Positions 1 through 6,417 of a DNA stretch of 7,285 bases are shown here, one piece after another. Below the pieces are notes generated by a model. That model was given only the letters and a program-made list of their open reading frames with translations. It did no database searches and had not been told where the DNA came from. This DNA is from a bacterium UBP8_UBA6595. Lineage in GTDB: Bacteria; Margulisbacteria; Marinamargulisbacteria; UBA6595. The translations under genes and the position numbers were made by a program. The stretch lies in contig DJIL01000049.1 of assembly GCA_002433595.1 (NCBI GenBank), forward strand, positions 1-7,285, written 5' to 3'. Position 1 is the stretch's first letter; every line of letters begins with the position of its first letter.

Positions 1-34
1 TAATACCATAGTAGCACACTGATTTCAATAGATC

Positions 35-103
35 TAATGCCCGTATGATTCTATTTAATATATTGTACGATCAATGTTTAGTGTTTTTAAATTTTGGGCA
101 TTA
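35..103. repeat. Spaced inverted repeat in the leader
   Basis: TAATGCCC (35-42) and GGGCATTA (96-103) are perfect 8-bp complements separated by 53 nt. Looser complementarity continues outward (AGA-CTA on the left, TTAGTCT on the right). The arms could close a long stem in an RNA, or be the end of an upstream structured element. The repeat lies before the predicted transcription start of the small ORF at 186, so it would not be in that mRNA. An 8-bp match over this distance can arise by chance, and no function is claimed. Confidence 0.25.
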
Positions 104-129
104 TTAGTCTACAGGTGGCGTGCTATAAG
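101..129 (+). promoter_or_regulatory. Extended -10 promoter candidate for the 46-codon ORF
   Basis: TATAAG (124-129) is preceded by TG at 121-122, giving an extended -10 (TGCTATAAG). A weak -35-like TTATTA lies at 101-106, 17 nt upstream of the -10. Transcription would begin near 136 and leave a leader of about 50 nt containing the ribosome binding site at 169-175. Extended -10 promoters tolerate poor -35 boxes. The call rests on consensus matching by eye only. Confidence 0.4.
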
Positions 130-185
130 CGCAATAGAAAATTAAAATAGCCAATTAAAATACTTGGGTAGGAGGATCAGTTATA

Positions 186-326
186 ATGTCAAAACAAGAT
201 GAACTTTTTTTAAAAGAGTTGTTAGCCAATGCTGGAATGATGCGATCATACGCTGAAGATGATCATTGCTTATTTACCATGAGCTTTGGGGATATTTCAG
301 TTCAAACGGAAGTTATTTCGAATTAG
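186..326 (+). CDS. Small hypothetical protein, 46 aa
   Basis: This is an ATG-to-TAG ORF of 46 codons with a strong ribosome binding site, TAGGAGG at 169-175, 10 nt before the start. An extended -10 promoter candidate lies at 121-129. The product begins MSKQDELFLKELLANAG and continues into a stretch ending FGDISVQTEVISN. It is acidic, has one cysteine (C28), and has no signal peptide or membrane segment. The first 17 residues look helical and the rest looks like alternating beta strands, so it could be the N-terminal part of a small alpha/beta domain. I do not recognise the family. It could be a genuine small protein or the remaining start of a longer decayed gene, because the 450 nt downstream carry no good gene. 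The initiation signals are the main support. Confidence 0.5.
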   Translation: MSKQDELFLKELLANAGMMRSYAEDDHCLFTMSFGDISVQTEVISN

Positions 327-775
327 CATCGGGATACCTGCTGGCCTTGTTAGACCAGTCTTAACTTAAAAGTGCCATGGTTTATCGCATAGTGTCCGAG
401 GTGAGTGGCTTAGGCATGCGGTATAGTGTGCAGTTCAAAATACGGGTGATGATACATTCAGAATTACCCTATGCAATCGGGGGAAGGGGGTTGAAAACTA
501 TTAAAAATAGCAGTCTCAAACGGAGTGTATTACACTCAGAACAGTATGGCAAGATGATCGTTATAGACAGAAATTTAAAAAAACCGCTTACTCTTTTTAC
601 TCTTTGTCTTGCTGGGGCATTCGTAAACCAAATAAAGGCTAAAATCAAACGTTAAAGTTTAATCAAGGATAATGCGAAAAAATTTGATAGGACGGGCAGC
701 TTGCTTGATCGTGATAGCCAGTATGCTTAATATATTTAAGCTCGGTCACTATTTTATGCTACCATTAGGGTACAA
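327..775. other. 449-nt stretch without a convincing gene
   Basis: No well-supported gene is visible here. One 92-codon ORF (377-655) begins at an ATG with no Shine-Dalgarno and uses ATA, AGG and other codons that are rare in the neighbours. Its product is strongly basic and matches nothing I know, so I treat it as chance or decayed sequence. An imperfect hairpin, CTGGCC-TTGTTA-GACCAG (341-358), follows the small ORF, but it has an internal mismatch and no T-run and makes a poor terminator. CGCAT (386-390) and ATGCG (416-420) could pair across 25 nt. I looked for tRNA, SRP RNA, 6S-like and RNase P RNA signatures and found none. The last 75 nt hold the likely control region of the penicillin-binding protein gene. 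Confidence 0.5.
705..741 (+). promoter_or_regulatory. Possible promoter with overlapping inverted repeat
   Basis: A -35-like TTGATC (705-710) and a -10-like TAATAT (728-733) are separated by 17 nt; each matches the sigma-70 consensus at four of six positions. An inverted repeat, GCTTAA (725-730), 5-nt spacer, TTAAGC (736-741), lies across the -10 and the expected start site. That placement would suit a repressor operator. It could also be a small AT-rich hairpin in the leader. It sits 35-50 nt before the penicillin-binding protein start, whose own ribosome binding site is weak. Consensus matching by eye only. Confidence 0.3.
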
Positions 776-2893
776 ATGAAAAAAAGAAATTTTCGATCAC
801 GATATTCAATTAGTCGCATTGAAAAATCGATGAACAAAATTCGCGGACAATCCCATTTTTTAAAGCGGCATCGTCGTCAAAAATTATGGCGGGGTATTCG
901 AATGGTTCTAGGGATTGGTATGGTGTTTGCCACAATCGGATTGATTGGGTTGACTACAGTATTGGTGTATTTGCATCGTGGCTTGCCTGATGTTACTACA
1001 ATTAATACCTATATCCCCGCAGAGACGACTAAAATCTATTCGCATGACGGGGTTGTGCTAGCGGAATTGCACGAAGAGGAAAACCGTGTGTTAAAGCCTA
1101 TTGAAGCGATATCGCCCATTTTGAAACAAACGGTTATAGCCATGGAGGATACCGACTTTTATAAACATAATGGGCTAAATGCGAAATCAATTATGCGAGC
1201 ATTGTATCGGGATATTATTGCTATGGAGTTTGTTGAAGGGGGCAGTACATTAACGCAGCAATTGGCCAGAAATTTGTTTTTGACCAAGCGAAAGACCATT
1301 TTGAGAAAATTAGAAGAAGCGTTGCTGGCTATTCAGATTGAAAAACATTTTACAAAAACGGATATTTTAGAAATGTATTTGAATCAAGTATATTGGGGGC
1401 ATAATACATACGGAATTGAATCAGCAGCACAATATTATTTCGGCAAGTCCAGTCAGAATTTGCGTGTTGCAGAGTCAGCCATGTTAGTGGGCTTACTGAA
1501 AGGGCCAGAGTTATACAGCCCATTACGTAATAAAGTCCGTGCCAAGCGTCGCCAACGGGTCGTGTTGAAACGCATGGCGGTCTTGGGTTTAATTACAAGT
1601 GATCAGGCTCAGCAGGCCTATGTTGAAGTGCTTGCCTATCAAAAACAAAAGAAGCTTCGATATAAAGCCCCCTATTTTACCTCCCATGTATTGAAACAGT
1701 TAATTGAAATGTATGGTGAAAAAGATACCTATACATCAGGGCTCAAAGTGCGGACAACATTAAATTACCGCTACCAAGAAAAAGCCAAGTCAGTAGTAGA
1801 TACCTATATCGAAAAAGCACAAAAACCGCATTGGATCAAGAAGAAACGAGTGAATGGATTGGGGTATTCTCAGGCAGCAATTTTATCAATGGACCCTAGA
1901 ACCGGCTATGTTTTAGCGATGCAGGGGGGCAATGATTTTTTAGATACACAGTTTAATCGAGTTACACAGGCCAAACGGCAGCCAGGGTCGGCATTCAAGC
2001 CATTTGTATATTTAACGGCACTTAAGCATGGGTTTTCACCGGGGTCATTTATTGATGATTCAACAATTTCTTTTAATACGATTGAAGGCGTGTACACACC
2101 TCAGAACTATAATAAGAAATTCCGAGGGTTATTGCCCATGCGCCGGGCACTGGAGTTGTCTGTTAATGTGGTGGCTGTAAAACTAAACGATATGGTGACT
2201 CCGGAAGCCGTCGTTCGAACGGCTAAACAAATTGGAATTGCGGCGGATCTTAAACCCGTATTGTCCTTACCTCTGGGCGCATTTGAAGTGACGATGATTG
2301 ATTTAGCGACTGCGTATGGCGTATTTGCAAATAACGGTATTCGGGTTGATCCGGTATCCATTTTAAGCATTGAAGATCGAAATGGAACCGTGCTGTATAA
2401 ACATAGACATGAAGAACAACGTGTATATCCACGTAAAATGATCCTAGCGTTGGTGGATATGATGACGGGTGTTTTAAATTATGGGACTGGCCGTAATGCG
2501 CGATTGCCGCGTCCAATTGCCGGAAAAACGGGGACTACATCCAATTATAAAGATGCTTGGTTTTTTGGGTTTATTCCACAAATGGTTACAGTTGCTTGGG
2601 TTGGGAATGATGACAATATGCCAATGAACCAAGTGACCGGTGGGTGGGTTCCCGCACTGATGTGGCGAGACTTTATGAAGTATTGCGTTCAAGACATTAA
2701 TCCACAGCGATTTCCAAGCCCGACAGGCTTAGTGTCTGAACAGGTTAGTTGGGAGACGGGAAAATTAGCGGGGCCTCACTCAGAGACAGTTACAATGGAA
2801 AAATATTGGGTAGGGCGTGAGCCTAAAGATATTGAAATGGGCACCGTTCCAATCAATGAATCGGCACCGGTGACGGATTTATTTGATTTATAG
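776..2893 (+). CDS. mrcA: Class A penicillin-binding protein (PBP1A family), bifunctional transglycosylase/transpeptidase
   Basis: This enzyme polymerises lipid II into glycan strands and cross-links their peptides on the outer face of the cytoplasmic membrane. The 705-aa product has a basic cytoplasmic tail (1-40) and one membrane anchor (about 42-66). A GT51 domain follows, with EDTDF (catalytic Glu124), GGSTLTQQLARN (155-166) and the RKLEEALLAIQIE/MYLNQVYWG region (177-208). The transpeptidase domain carries SAFK (nucleophile Ser405, Lys408), SVN (462-464) and KTGTT (584-588). All key motifs are intact. It is shorter than E. coli PBP1A (about 850 aa); the segment between the domains is too short for that protein's inserted OB-like domain. 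The start is the first ATG of the basic tail. Its Shine-Dalgarno is weak (AGGG, 767-770, 5 nt before the ATG), suggesting modest translation. The stop is 15 nt before trxB. Enzyme class is certain, but the symbol is by family resemblance; a ponA- or pbpF-like name would fit equally. Confidence 0.95.
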   Translation: MKKRNFRSRYSISRIEKSMNKIRGQSHFLKRHRRQKLWRGIRMVLGIGMVFATIGLIGLTTVLVYLHRGLPDVTTINTYIPAETTKIYSHDGVVLAELHEEENRVLKPIEAISPILKQTVIAMEDTDFYKHNGLNAKSIMRALYRDIIAMEFVEGGSTLTQQLARNLFLTKRKTILRKLEEALLAIQIEKHFTKTDILEMYLNQVYWGHNTYGIESAAQYYFGKSSQNLRVAESAMLVGLLKGPELYSPLRNKVRAKRRQRVVLKRMAVLGLITSDQAQQAYVEVLAYQKQKKLRYKAPYFTSHVLKQLIEMYGEKDTYTSGLKVRTTLNYRYQEKAKSVVDTYIEKAQKPHWIKKKRVNGLGYSQAAILSMDPRTGYVLAMQGGNDFLDTQFNRVTQAKRQPGSAFKPFVYLTALKHGFSPGSFIDDSTISFNTIEGVYTPQNYNKKFRGLLPMRRALELSVNVVAVKLNDMVTPEAVVRTAKQIGIAADLKPVLSLPLGAFEVTMIDLATAYGVFANNGIRVDPVSILSIEDRNGTVLYKHRHEEQRVYPRKMILALVDMMTGVLNYGTGRNARLPRPIAGKTGTTSNYKDAWFFGFIPQMVTVAWVGNDDNMPMNQVTGGWVPALMWRDFMKYCVQDINPQRFPSPTGLVSEQVSWETGKLAGPHSETVTMEKYWVGREPKDIEMGTVPINESAPVTDLFDL

Positions 2894-2908
2894 CAAGGAG
2901 GCGACAGT

Positions 2909-3847
2909 ATGGTACACAAGGTAATTATTATTGGTTCAGGCCCTGCTGGGCATACCGCTGCAATTTATGCGGCCCGTGCGGCTTTAGAGCCACTCATGTT
3001 TGAAGGTCTAATGGCGGGCGGGGTTGCTGCGGGTGGTCAATTAACCACAACGACGGATGTTGAGAATTTCCCAGGATTTCCGGACGGCATTTTAGGACCG
3101 GAACTGATGGACCGCATGCGCAAACAGTCCATCACCTGTGGTACGGATATCCGAACGGAGACGGTGGATCGCATTGACATGAGCCAGCGGCCATTTGCCG
3201 TGCATGTGGGCGAAGCGGTGTACTATGCGGACAGTTTAATTCTAGCAACAGGGGCAACCGCCCGTCGCTTGCATGTGTCAGGAGAGGAGACGTATTGGCA
3301 ACGGGGCATGTCCGCCTGTGCGGTGTGTGATGGCGCATTGCCATTGTTTCGTAATAAGCATTTATTGGTCATTGGTGGCGGTGATTCAGCTGTTGAAGAG
3401 GCAGCCTATTTAACCAAGTTTGCCAGCCAGGTGACCATGGTGGTTCGAAACAATCAGTTGAGAGCGTCGCAAGTGATGCAGCGACGGGCTGAGCACAATA
3501 ATAAAATTACTATTCGCTACAATGCCCAATTGCATGCGGTGCGCGGCAATGATCACGTATTGACGCAAGCGGATTTGATACGTTCAGATGGCACCCTTGA
3601 AACCGTAGACACGTCGGGTATTTTTTATGCGATTGGTCATGAGCCCAATACAGCCTTTTTAGAGGGGCAAGTGTCCCTGCATGACACTGGGTATATTCAA
3701 ACACCGAACCAGCCTTCAATGACCACCTCTGTCCCTGGCGTTTTTGCCTGTGGTGATGTGCAAGACTTTACCTATCGGCAAGCCATATCAGCCGCTGGCA
3801 GTGGGTGTCAGGCTGCGCTAGATGTGGAACGATTTTTGAATCATTAA
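2909..3847 (+). CDS. trxB: Thioredoxin reductase (low-molecular-weight flavoprotein)
   Basis: This FAD enzyme passes electrons, normally from NADPH, to thioredoxin in the cytoplasm. The 312-aa length is normal. An N-terminal FAD motif, GSGPAG (9-14), precedes the GGQLTTTTDVENFPGFP block (42-58). The redox pair is C137-A-V-C140 within SACAVCDGA. The nucleotide-binding GGGDSAVEEA lies at 156-165 and the C-terminal FAD motif CGDV at 281-284, followed by YRQAISAAGSGCQAA. The loop before GGQL (FEGLMAGGVAA) is longer than in E. coli and resembles plant, yeast and some bacterial enzymes. The segment equivalent to E. coli HRRDGFR reads VRNNQLR (179-185). The second arginine that holds the NADPH 2'-phosphate is therefore Asn181, while Arg180 and Arg185 remain. 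The ribosome binding site AAGGAGG (2895-2901) lies 7 nt before the ATG. The TAA stop shares its last A with the uvrB start, indicating co-transcription and coupled translation. Confidence 0.96.
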   Translation: MVHKVIIIGSGPAGHTAAIYAARAALEPLMFEGLMAGGVAAGGQLTTTTDVENFPGFPDGILGPELMDRMRKQSITCGTDIRTETVDRIDMSQRPFAVHVGEAVYYADSLILATGATARRLHVSGEETYWQRGMSACAVCDGALPLFRNKHLLVIGGGDSAVEEAAYLTKFASQVTMVVRNNQLRASQVMQRRAEHNNKITIRYNAQLHAVRGNDHVLTQADLIRSDGTLETVDTSGIFYAIGHEPNTAFLEGQVSLHDTGYIQTPNQPSMTTSVPGVFACGDVQDFTYRQAISAAGSGCQAALDVERFLNH

Positions 3848-5859
3848 TGCCACCTGCATTTCAATTGGTTTCGGAGTATCAACCAGCTGGGGATCAGCCG
3901 GAAGCGATTGACCGACTAACGGATGGTTTAAATAAAGGTAAGGACAATCAGGTACTATTGGGGGTAACGGGTAGTGGGAAAACCTTCACGATTGCCAATG
4001 TGATCGCCAATGTAAATCGGCCCGCGTTGGTATTGGCACATAATAAAACATTGGCGGCGCAATTGTGTTCTGAATTTAGATCCTTTTTCCCTAATAACGT
4101 TGTGGATTATTTTATATCATACTATGATTACTACCAACCGGAGGCTTACATTGCGGCACGGGATATTTATATTGAAAAAGAGGCTCAGATTAATGAAGAA
4201 ATTGAGCGGCTGAGACATCATGCTACGCGGTCGTTGTTTTTGCGTAAAGACGTGATTATTGTGGCATCAGTATCGTGTATTTATGGACTCGGTTCCCCAA
4301 AGGCGTACTACGATTCAGTTGTTACGGTTCAATTAAATCAAGAGTTTGATCGATCGGTATTTTTAACTACCTTGCATGACTTGCATTATGAACGCAATGA
4401 TATTCAGCTAAGCCCTGGTTGTTACCGGGTGCGTGGTGAAGTGATTGAATTATTTCCCAGTTGGGACGATGCGACTATTCGATTTGAATTTTTTGGTGAT
4501 ACGATTGAGGCGATGAGTCGGTGCCACCCCGTATCGGGTGATGTAATAAATAATTTGTCCGAAGTATCAATCTTTCCGGCTACGCACTATGTTGTTGAGG
4601 ATGATCTAAGCCCAGCAATTGGGCGTATTAAATCGGAATTAGCCACTCGAATTGAGGAACTTAATCAACAGGGATTTGAATTGGAGGCTAAGCGGTTGGA
4701 AAAGCGCACACGCTACGACATTGCGATGATGCGAGAGTTGGGGTATTGCAAAGGCATTGAAAATTATTCTCGCGTGATTGAAAATCGTGCACCAGGCAGT
4801 CCACCGGATGTACTGCTAGACTTCTTCCCGGATGATTTTATTACGATTGTGGATGAATCGCATGTAACCATGCCACAAGTTCGGGGTATGTATCGGGGCG
4901 ATCGAAGTCGGAAAGAGTCGTTGGTATCGCATGGGTTTCGGTTGCCATCAGCGTTTGATAACCGACCGCTGACGTTTGAGGAATTTGAGCATCGAAAAAA
5001 ACAAGCTATTTATGTATCCGCCACACCGGGTGTCTATGAGTTGGGTCAATGTGCCTGGCCCGATTCGGTGCTAGAGCCTTCCGTGAGTGTGGCGTGGCAA
5101 AGCCCAGATGTGGTGGAACAGGTTATTCGGCCCACGGGGTTGGTGGATCCGGTGATTACCATTCGGCCCATTCAAGGTCAAGTATCGGACTTGATTGAAG
5201 AAACACGCAAACGCGTGGCTGTAAATGAGCGAGTTTTGGTCACGACGCTAACTAAAAAATCATCCGAGGAATTAACGAATTACTTAGTTAATGCTGGCTT
5301 TAAAGTTCGTTATTTGCATTCGGATATTGATGCGATGGAGCGTATTGATATTTTGCATGATTTACGAGCGGGGGTATTTGATGTGTTGGTGGGGGTGAAT
5401 CTATTACGGGAAGGTTTGGACTTGCCGGAGGTGTCGTTGGTGGCGATATTAGATGCAGACAAAGAAGGGTTTTTGCGCAATGAACGGTCGCTCATTCAAA
5501 CGATGGGACGAGCGGCTCGCAATCAAAACGGATCTGTTATTTTGTATGCCGATAAAATCACAAAATCTATTCAGGGAGCGCAGCGTGAAACAGAACGCCG
5601 TCGGGATAAACAGTTGGCATACAACAAAGCGCATGGCATCGTACCTAAGACAGTGACTCGGAAAATGGGGGATATTCGAGACGCGGATCGCGAGGCGACT
5701 CAAAAAGAGGTTCAAGCCGTGGCTGAGCCGGATTCAAAAATTTCGGTGCCGGAGTTAATTCAAGAACTTACGGAAAAAATGGAAGCGGCTGCCGAAGAAC
5801 TTAATTTTGAAGTGGCCGCTGGTTTTCGCGACCAGATTGAAAAGTTGAAGGAGGCATAG
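3847..5859 (+). CDS. uvrB: UvrABC excision nuclease subunit B
   Basis: UvrB is the damage-verifying helicase-like subunit of nucleotide excision repair. It is loaded by UvrA and then recruits UvrC for incision. The 670-aa product has a Walker A motif GVTGSGKT (39-46), the aromatic beta-hairpin that probes the strand (SYYDYYQPEAY, 91-101), DESH (336-339) as motif II, and VGVNLLREGLDLPEVSL (515-531). Motif VI is QTMGRAARN (551-559, Arg555 and Arg558). A C-terminal UVR domain (about 634-668) contacts UvrC or UvrA. I chose the ATG at 3847, which overlaps the trxB stop as TAATG and gives the family's usual MPPAFQLVSEYQPAGDQP start. A GTG at 3805 would add 14 unrelated residues coded inside trxB. 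There is no good Shine-Dalgarno, so reinitiation from trxB is likely. Between YEL (397-399) and DVVEQ (421) the protein is about 16 residues longer than E. coli UvrB. No clear terminator follows. Confidence 0.97.
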   Translation: MPPAFQLVSEYQPAGDQPEAIDRLTDGLNKGKDNQVLLGVTGSGKTFTIANVIANVNRPALVLAHNKTLAAQLCSEFRSFFPNNVVDYFISYYDYYQPEAYIAARDIYIEKEAQINEEIERLRHHATRSLFLRKDVIIVASVSCIYGLGSPKAYYDSVVTVQLNQEFDRSVFLTTLHDLHYERNDIQLSPGCYRVRGEVIELFPSWDDATIRFEFFGDTIEAMSRCHPVSGDVINNLSEVSIFPATHYVVEDDLSPAIGRIKSELATRIEELNQQGFELEAKRLEKRTRYDIAMMRELGYCKGIENYSRVIENRAPGSPPDVLLDFFPDDFITIVDESHVTMPQVRGMYRGDRSRKESLVSHGFRLPSAFDNRPLTFEEFEHRKKQAIYVSATPGVYELGQCAWPDSVLEPSVSVAWQSPDVVEQVIRPTGLVDPVITIRPIQGQVSDLIEETRKRVAVNERVLVTTLTKKSSEELTNYLVNAGFKVRYLHSDIDAMERIDILHDLRAGVFDVLVGVNLLREGLDLPEVSLVAILDADKEGFLRNERSLIQTMGRAARNQNGSVILYADKITKSIQGAQRETERRRDKQLAYNKAHGIVPKTVTRKMGDIRDADREATQKEVQAVAEPDSKISVPELIQELTEKMEAAAEELNFEVAAGFRDQIEKLKEA

Positions 5860-5865
5860 TAAACT
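5837..5865 (+). promoter_or_regulatory. Possible promoter for the PEGA-like gene pair
   Basis: TTGAAA (5837-5842, five of six against the -35 consensus) and TAAACT (5860-5865, four of six against the -10) are 17 nt apart. They lie at the very end of uvrB and just after its stop. Transcription would start about 45 nt before the first PEGA-like gene, leaving a leader with its strong ribosome binding site. No T-tailed hairpin separates uvrB from the next gene, so read-through from the upstream operon is an alternative or additional source. By-eye match only. Confidence 0.3.
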
Positions 5866-5917
5866 AAACATATTTGATTTTAAAAATATCAAGCAGTCAA
5901 CATAAAGGAGGAAACAG

Positions 5918-6328
5918 ATGTATAAAATTTTGATGGGGATAATTGTTGGAATATTTTTTGTCAAAGTGAATGTGTTTGGCTTTGCAACGATTCTACATTC
6001 TATTTCAGATGGAGATGATGTTGTATTTAACTCTAATGTAGAAAAAATGCGTGTATTTGTTGATGGGCAACCAATCGGTGTAATGTATGGAACTATGAAA
6101 TATAAATTACAGCGTAATGGCAAGGATAGGCGTATAGAGTTTAGAAAAGATGGGTATAGAACAGAGACGCTTATTGTTGGAACTCAGTTAGCGATAACAT
6201 TTTGGGGAAACGCTATTTTTTCGTTTGGAAGTATCACAGGGTCTTCAACAGATAGCTGGTCTACAAAAAATAGTCGGCAGTACACACCCAATCAATTTTA
6301 TGTTCAAATGGAGAAAATAAAGCTGTAG
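5918..6328 (+). CDS. Secreted PEGA-like domain protein, paralog 1
   Basis: This is a 136-aa product with a hydrophobic signal peptide (MYKILMGIIVGIFF...), probably cut after Ala23 in GFA-T. The mature part has a PEGA-like core at about 41-82, with NVEKMRVFVDGQPIG (the VxVDGxxxG strand-turn) and later FRKDGYRTETL (the KxGY strand). PEGA domains are small beta-sandwiches of surface or periplasmic proteins, and their ligands are mostly unknown. The tail contains WGN (96-98), GS-T-G, and a block DSWSTKNSRQYTPNQFYVQMEKI (112-134), resembling the WGN...GG.IG..D ending of small PEGA-type lipoproteins. There is no lipobox cysteine. The ribosome binding site AAAGGAGG (5904-5911) is 6 nt from the ATG. 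A paralog follows 89 nt downstream. The gene is more AT-rich than the housekeeping genes before it. The domain call comes from motif resemblance; the biological role is unknown. Confidence 0.8.
   Translation: MYKILMGIIVGIFFVKVNVFGFATILHSISDGDDVVFNSNVEKMRVFVDGQPIGVMYGTMKYKLQRNGKDRRIEFRKDGYRTETLIVGTQLAITFWGNAIFSFGSITGSSTDSWSTKNSRQYTPNQFYVQMEKIKL
6239..6319 (+). repeat. Conserved 81-nt block, copy in paralog 1 (second copy 6733-6813)
   Basis: Aligned codon by codon, 6239-6319 and 6733-6813 match at 72 of 81 positions (my hand count). Eight of the nine differences are silent third-position changes and one alters a residue (Gln/Glu). The rest of the two genes is much less alike. The pattern indicates strong selection on this C-terminal protein block, with enough silent divergence to argue against very recent duplication or gene conversion. 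The copies are coding sequence, not a mobile repeat. Confidence 0.75.
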
Positions 6329-6345
6329 TTTTAGTACGAATTTGC

Positions 6346-6372
6346 ATAGATCAAACAAATTTGTTAATCTAT
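6346..6372. promoter_or_regulatory. 27-nt palindromic element between the PEGA-like paralogs
   Basis: AACAAATTTGTT (6354-6365) is a perfect 12-bp palindrome. It is flanked by ATAGAT (6346-6351) and its complement ATCTAT (6367-6372), with a one-base asymmetry between the arms. Spacing of the two half-sites over about two helical turns suits a dimeric DNA-binding protein. As RNA it would form an AT-rich hairpin without a T-run, so it is not a standard terminator. TATAAAAT (6370-6377) overlaps the right arm and could act as a -10 element for the second paralog, though I see no good -35. A strong ribosome binding site follows at 6405-6410. Confidence 0.4.
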
Positions 6373-6417
6373 AAAATGGATGTTTAGTTTATCATATTAT
6401 TTATAAGGAGTTATTGC

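Noticed and set aside
341..358. Hairpin CTGGCC-TTGTTA-GACCAG as a terminator for the small ORF
   Set aside because: Only four continuous pairs before a mismatch, and TCTTAACTT instead of a T-run downstream.
377..655. 92-codon ORF starting ATG GTT TAT
   Set aside because: No Shine-Dalgarno, codon choice unlike the neighbouring genes (many ATA, an AGG), a strongly basic product and no recognisable domain. Kept only as a note in the non-coding stretch.
3805..3846. GTG start adding 14 residues to UvrB
   Set aside because: The extra residues are a frame-shadow of the trxB C-terminus. The ATG at 3847 gives the standard UvrB N-terminus and forms the TAATG stop-start overlap.
5453..5656. 67-codon + strand ORF inside uvrB
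   Set aside because: It overlaps conserved UvrB helicase motifs in another frame and has no independent signals.
5874..5892. TTGAT...ATCAA hairpin after uvrB as a terminator
   Set aside because: Five AT-rich pairs, no T-run after the right arm. It would not stop transcription efficiently.
5755..6123. 122-codon ORF on the minus strand across the uvrB end and paralog 1
   Set aside because: It lies antisense to two well-supported genes, and its product follows from their reversed codons. No initiation signals or domain were seen.
6395..6400. TATTAT as the -10 of paralog 2
   Set aside because: Transcription would start inside or just before the ribosome binding site at 6405-6410, leaving too little leader for it to work.
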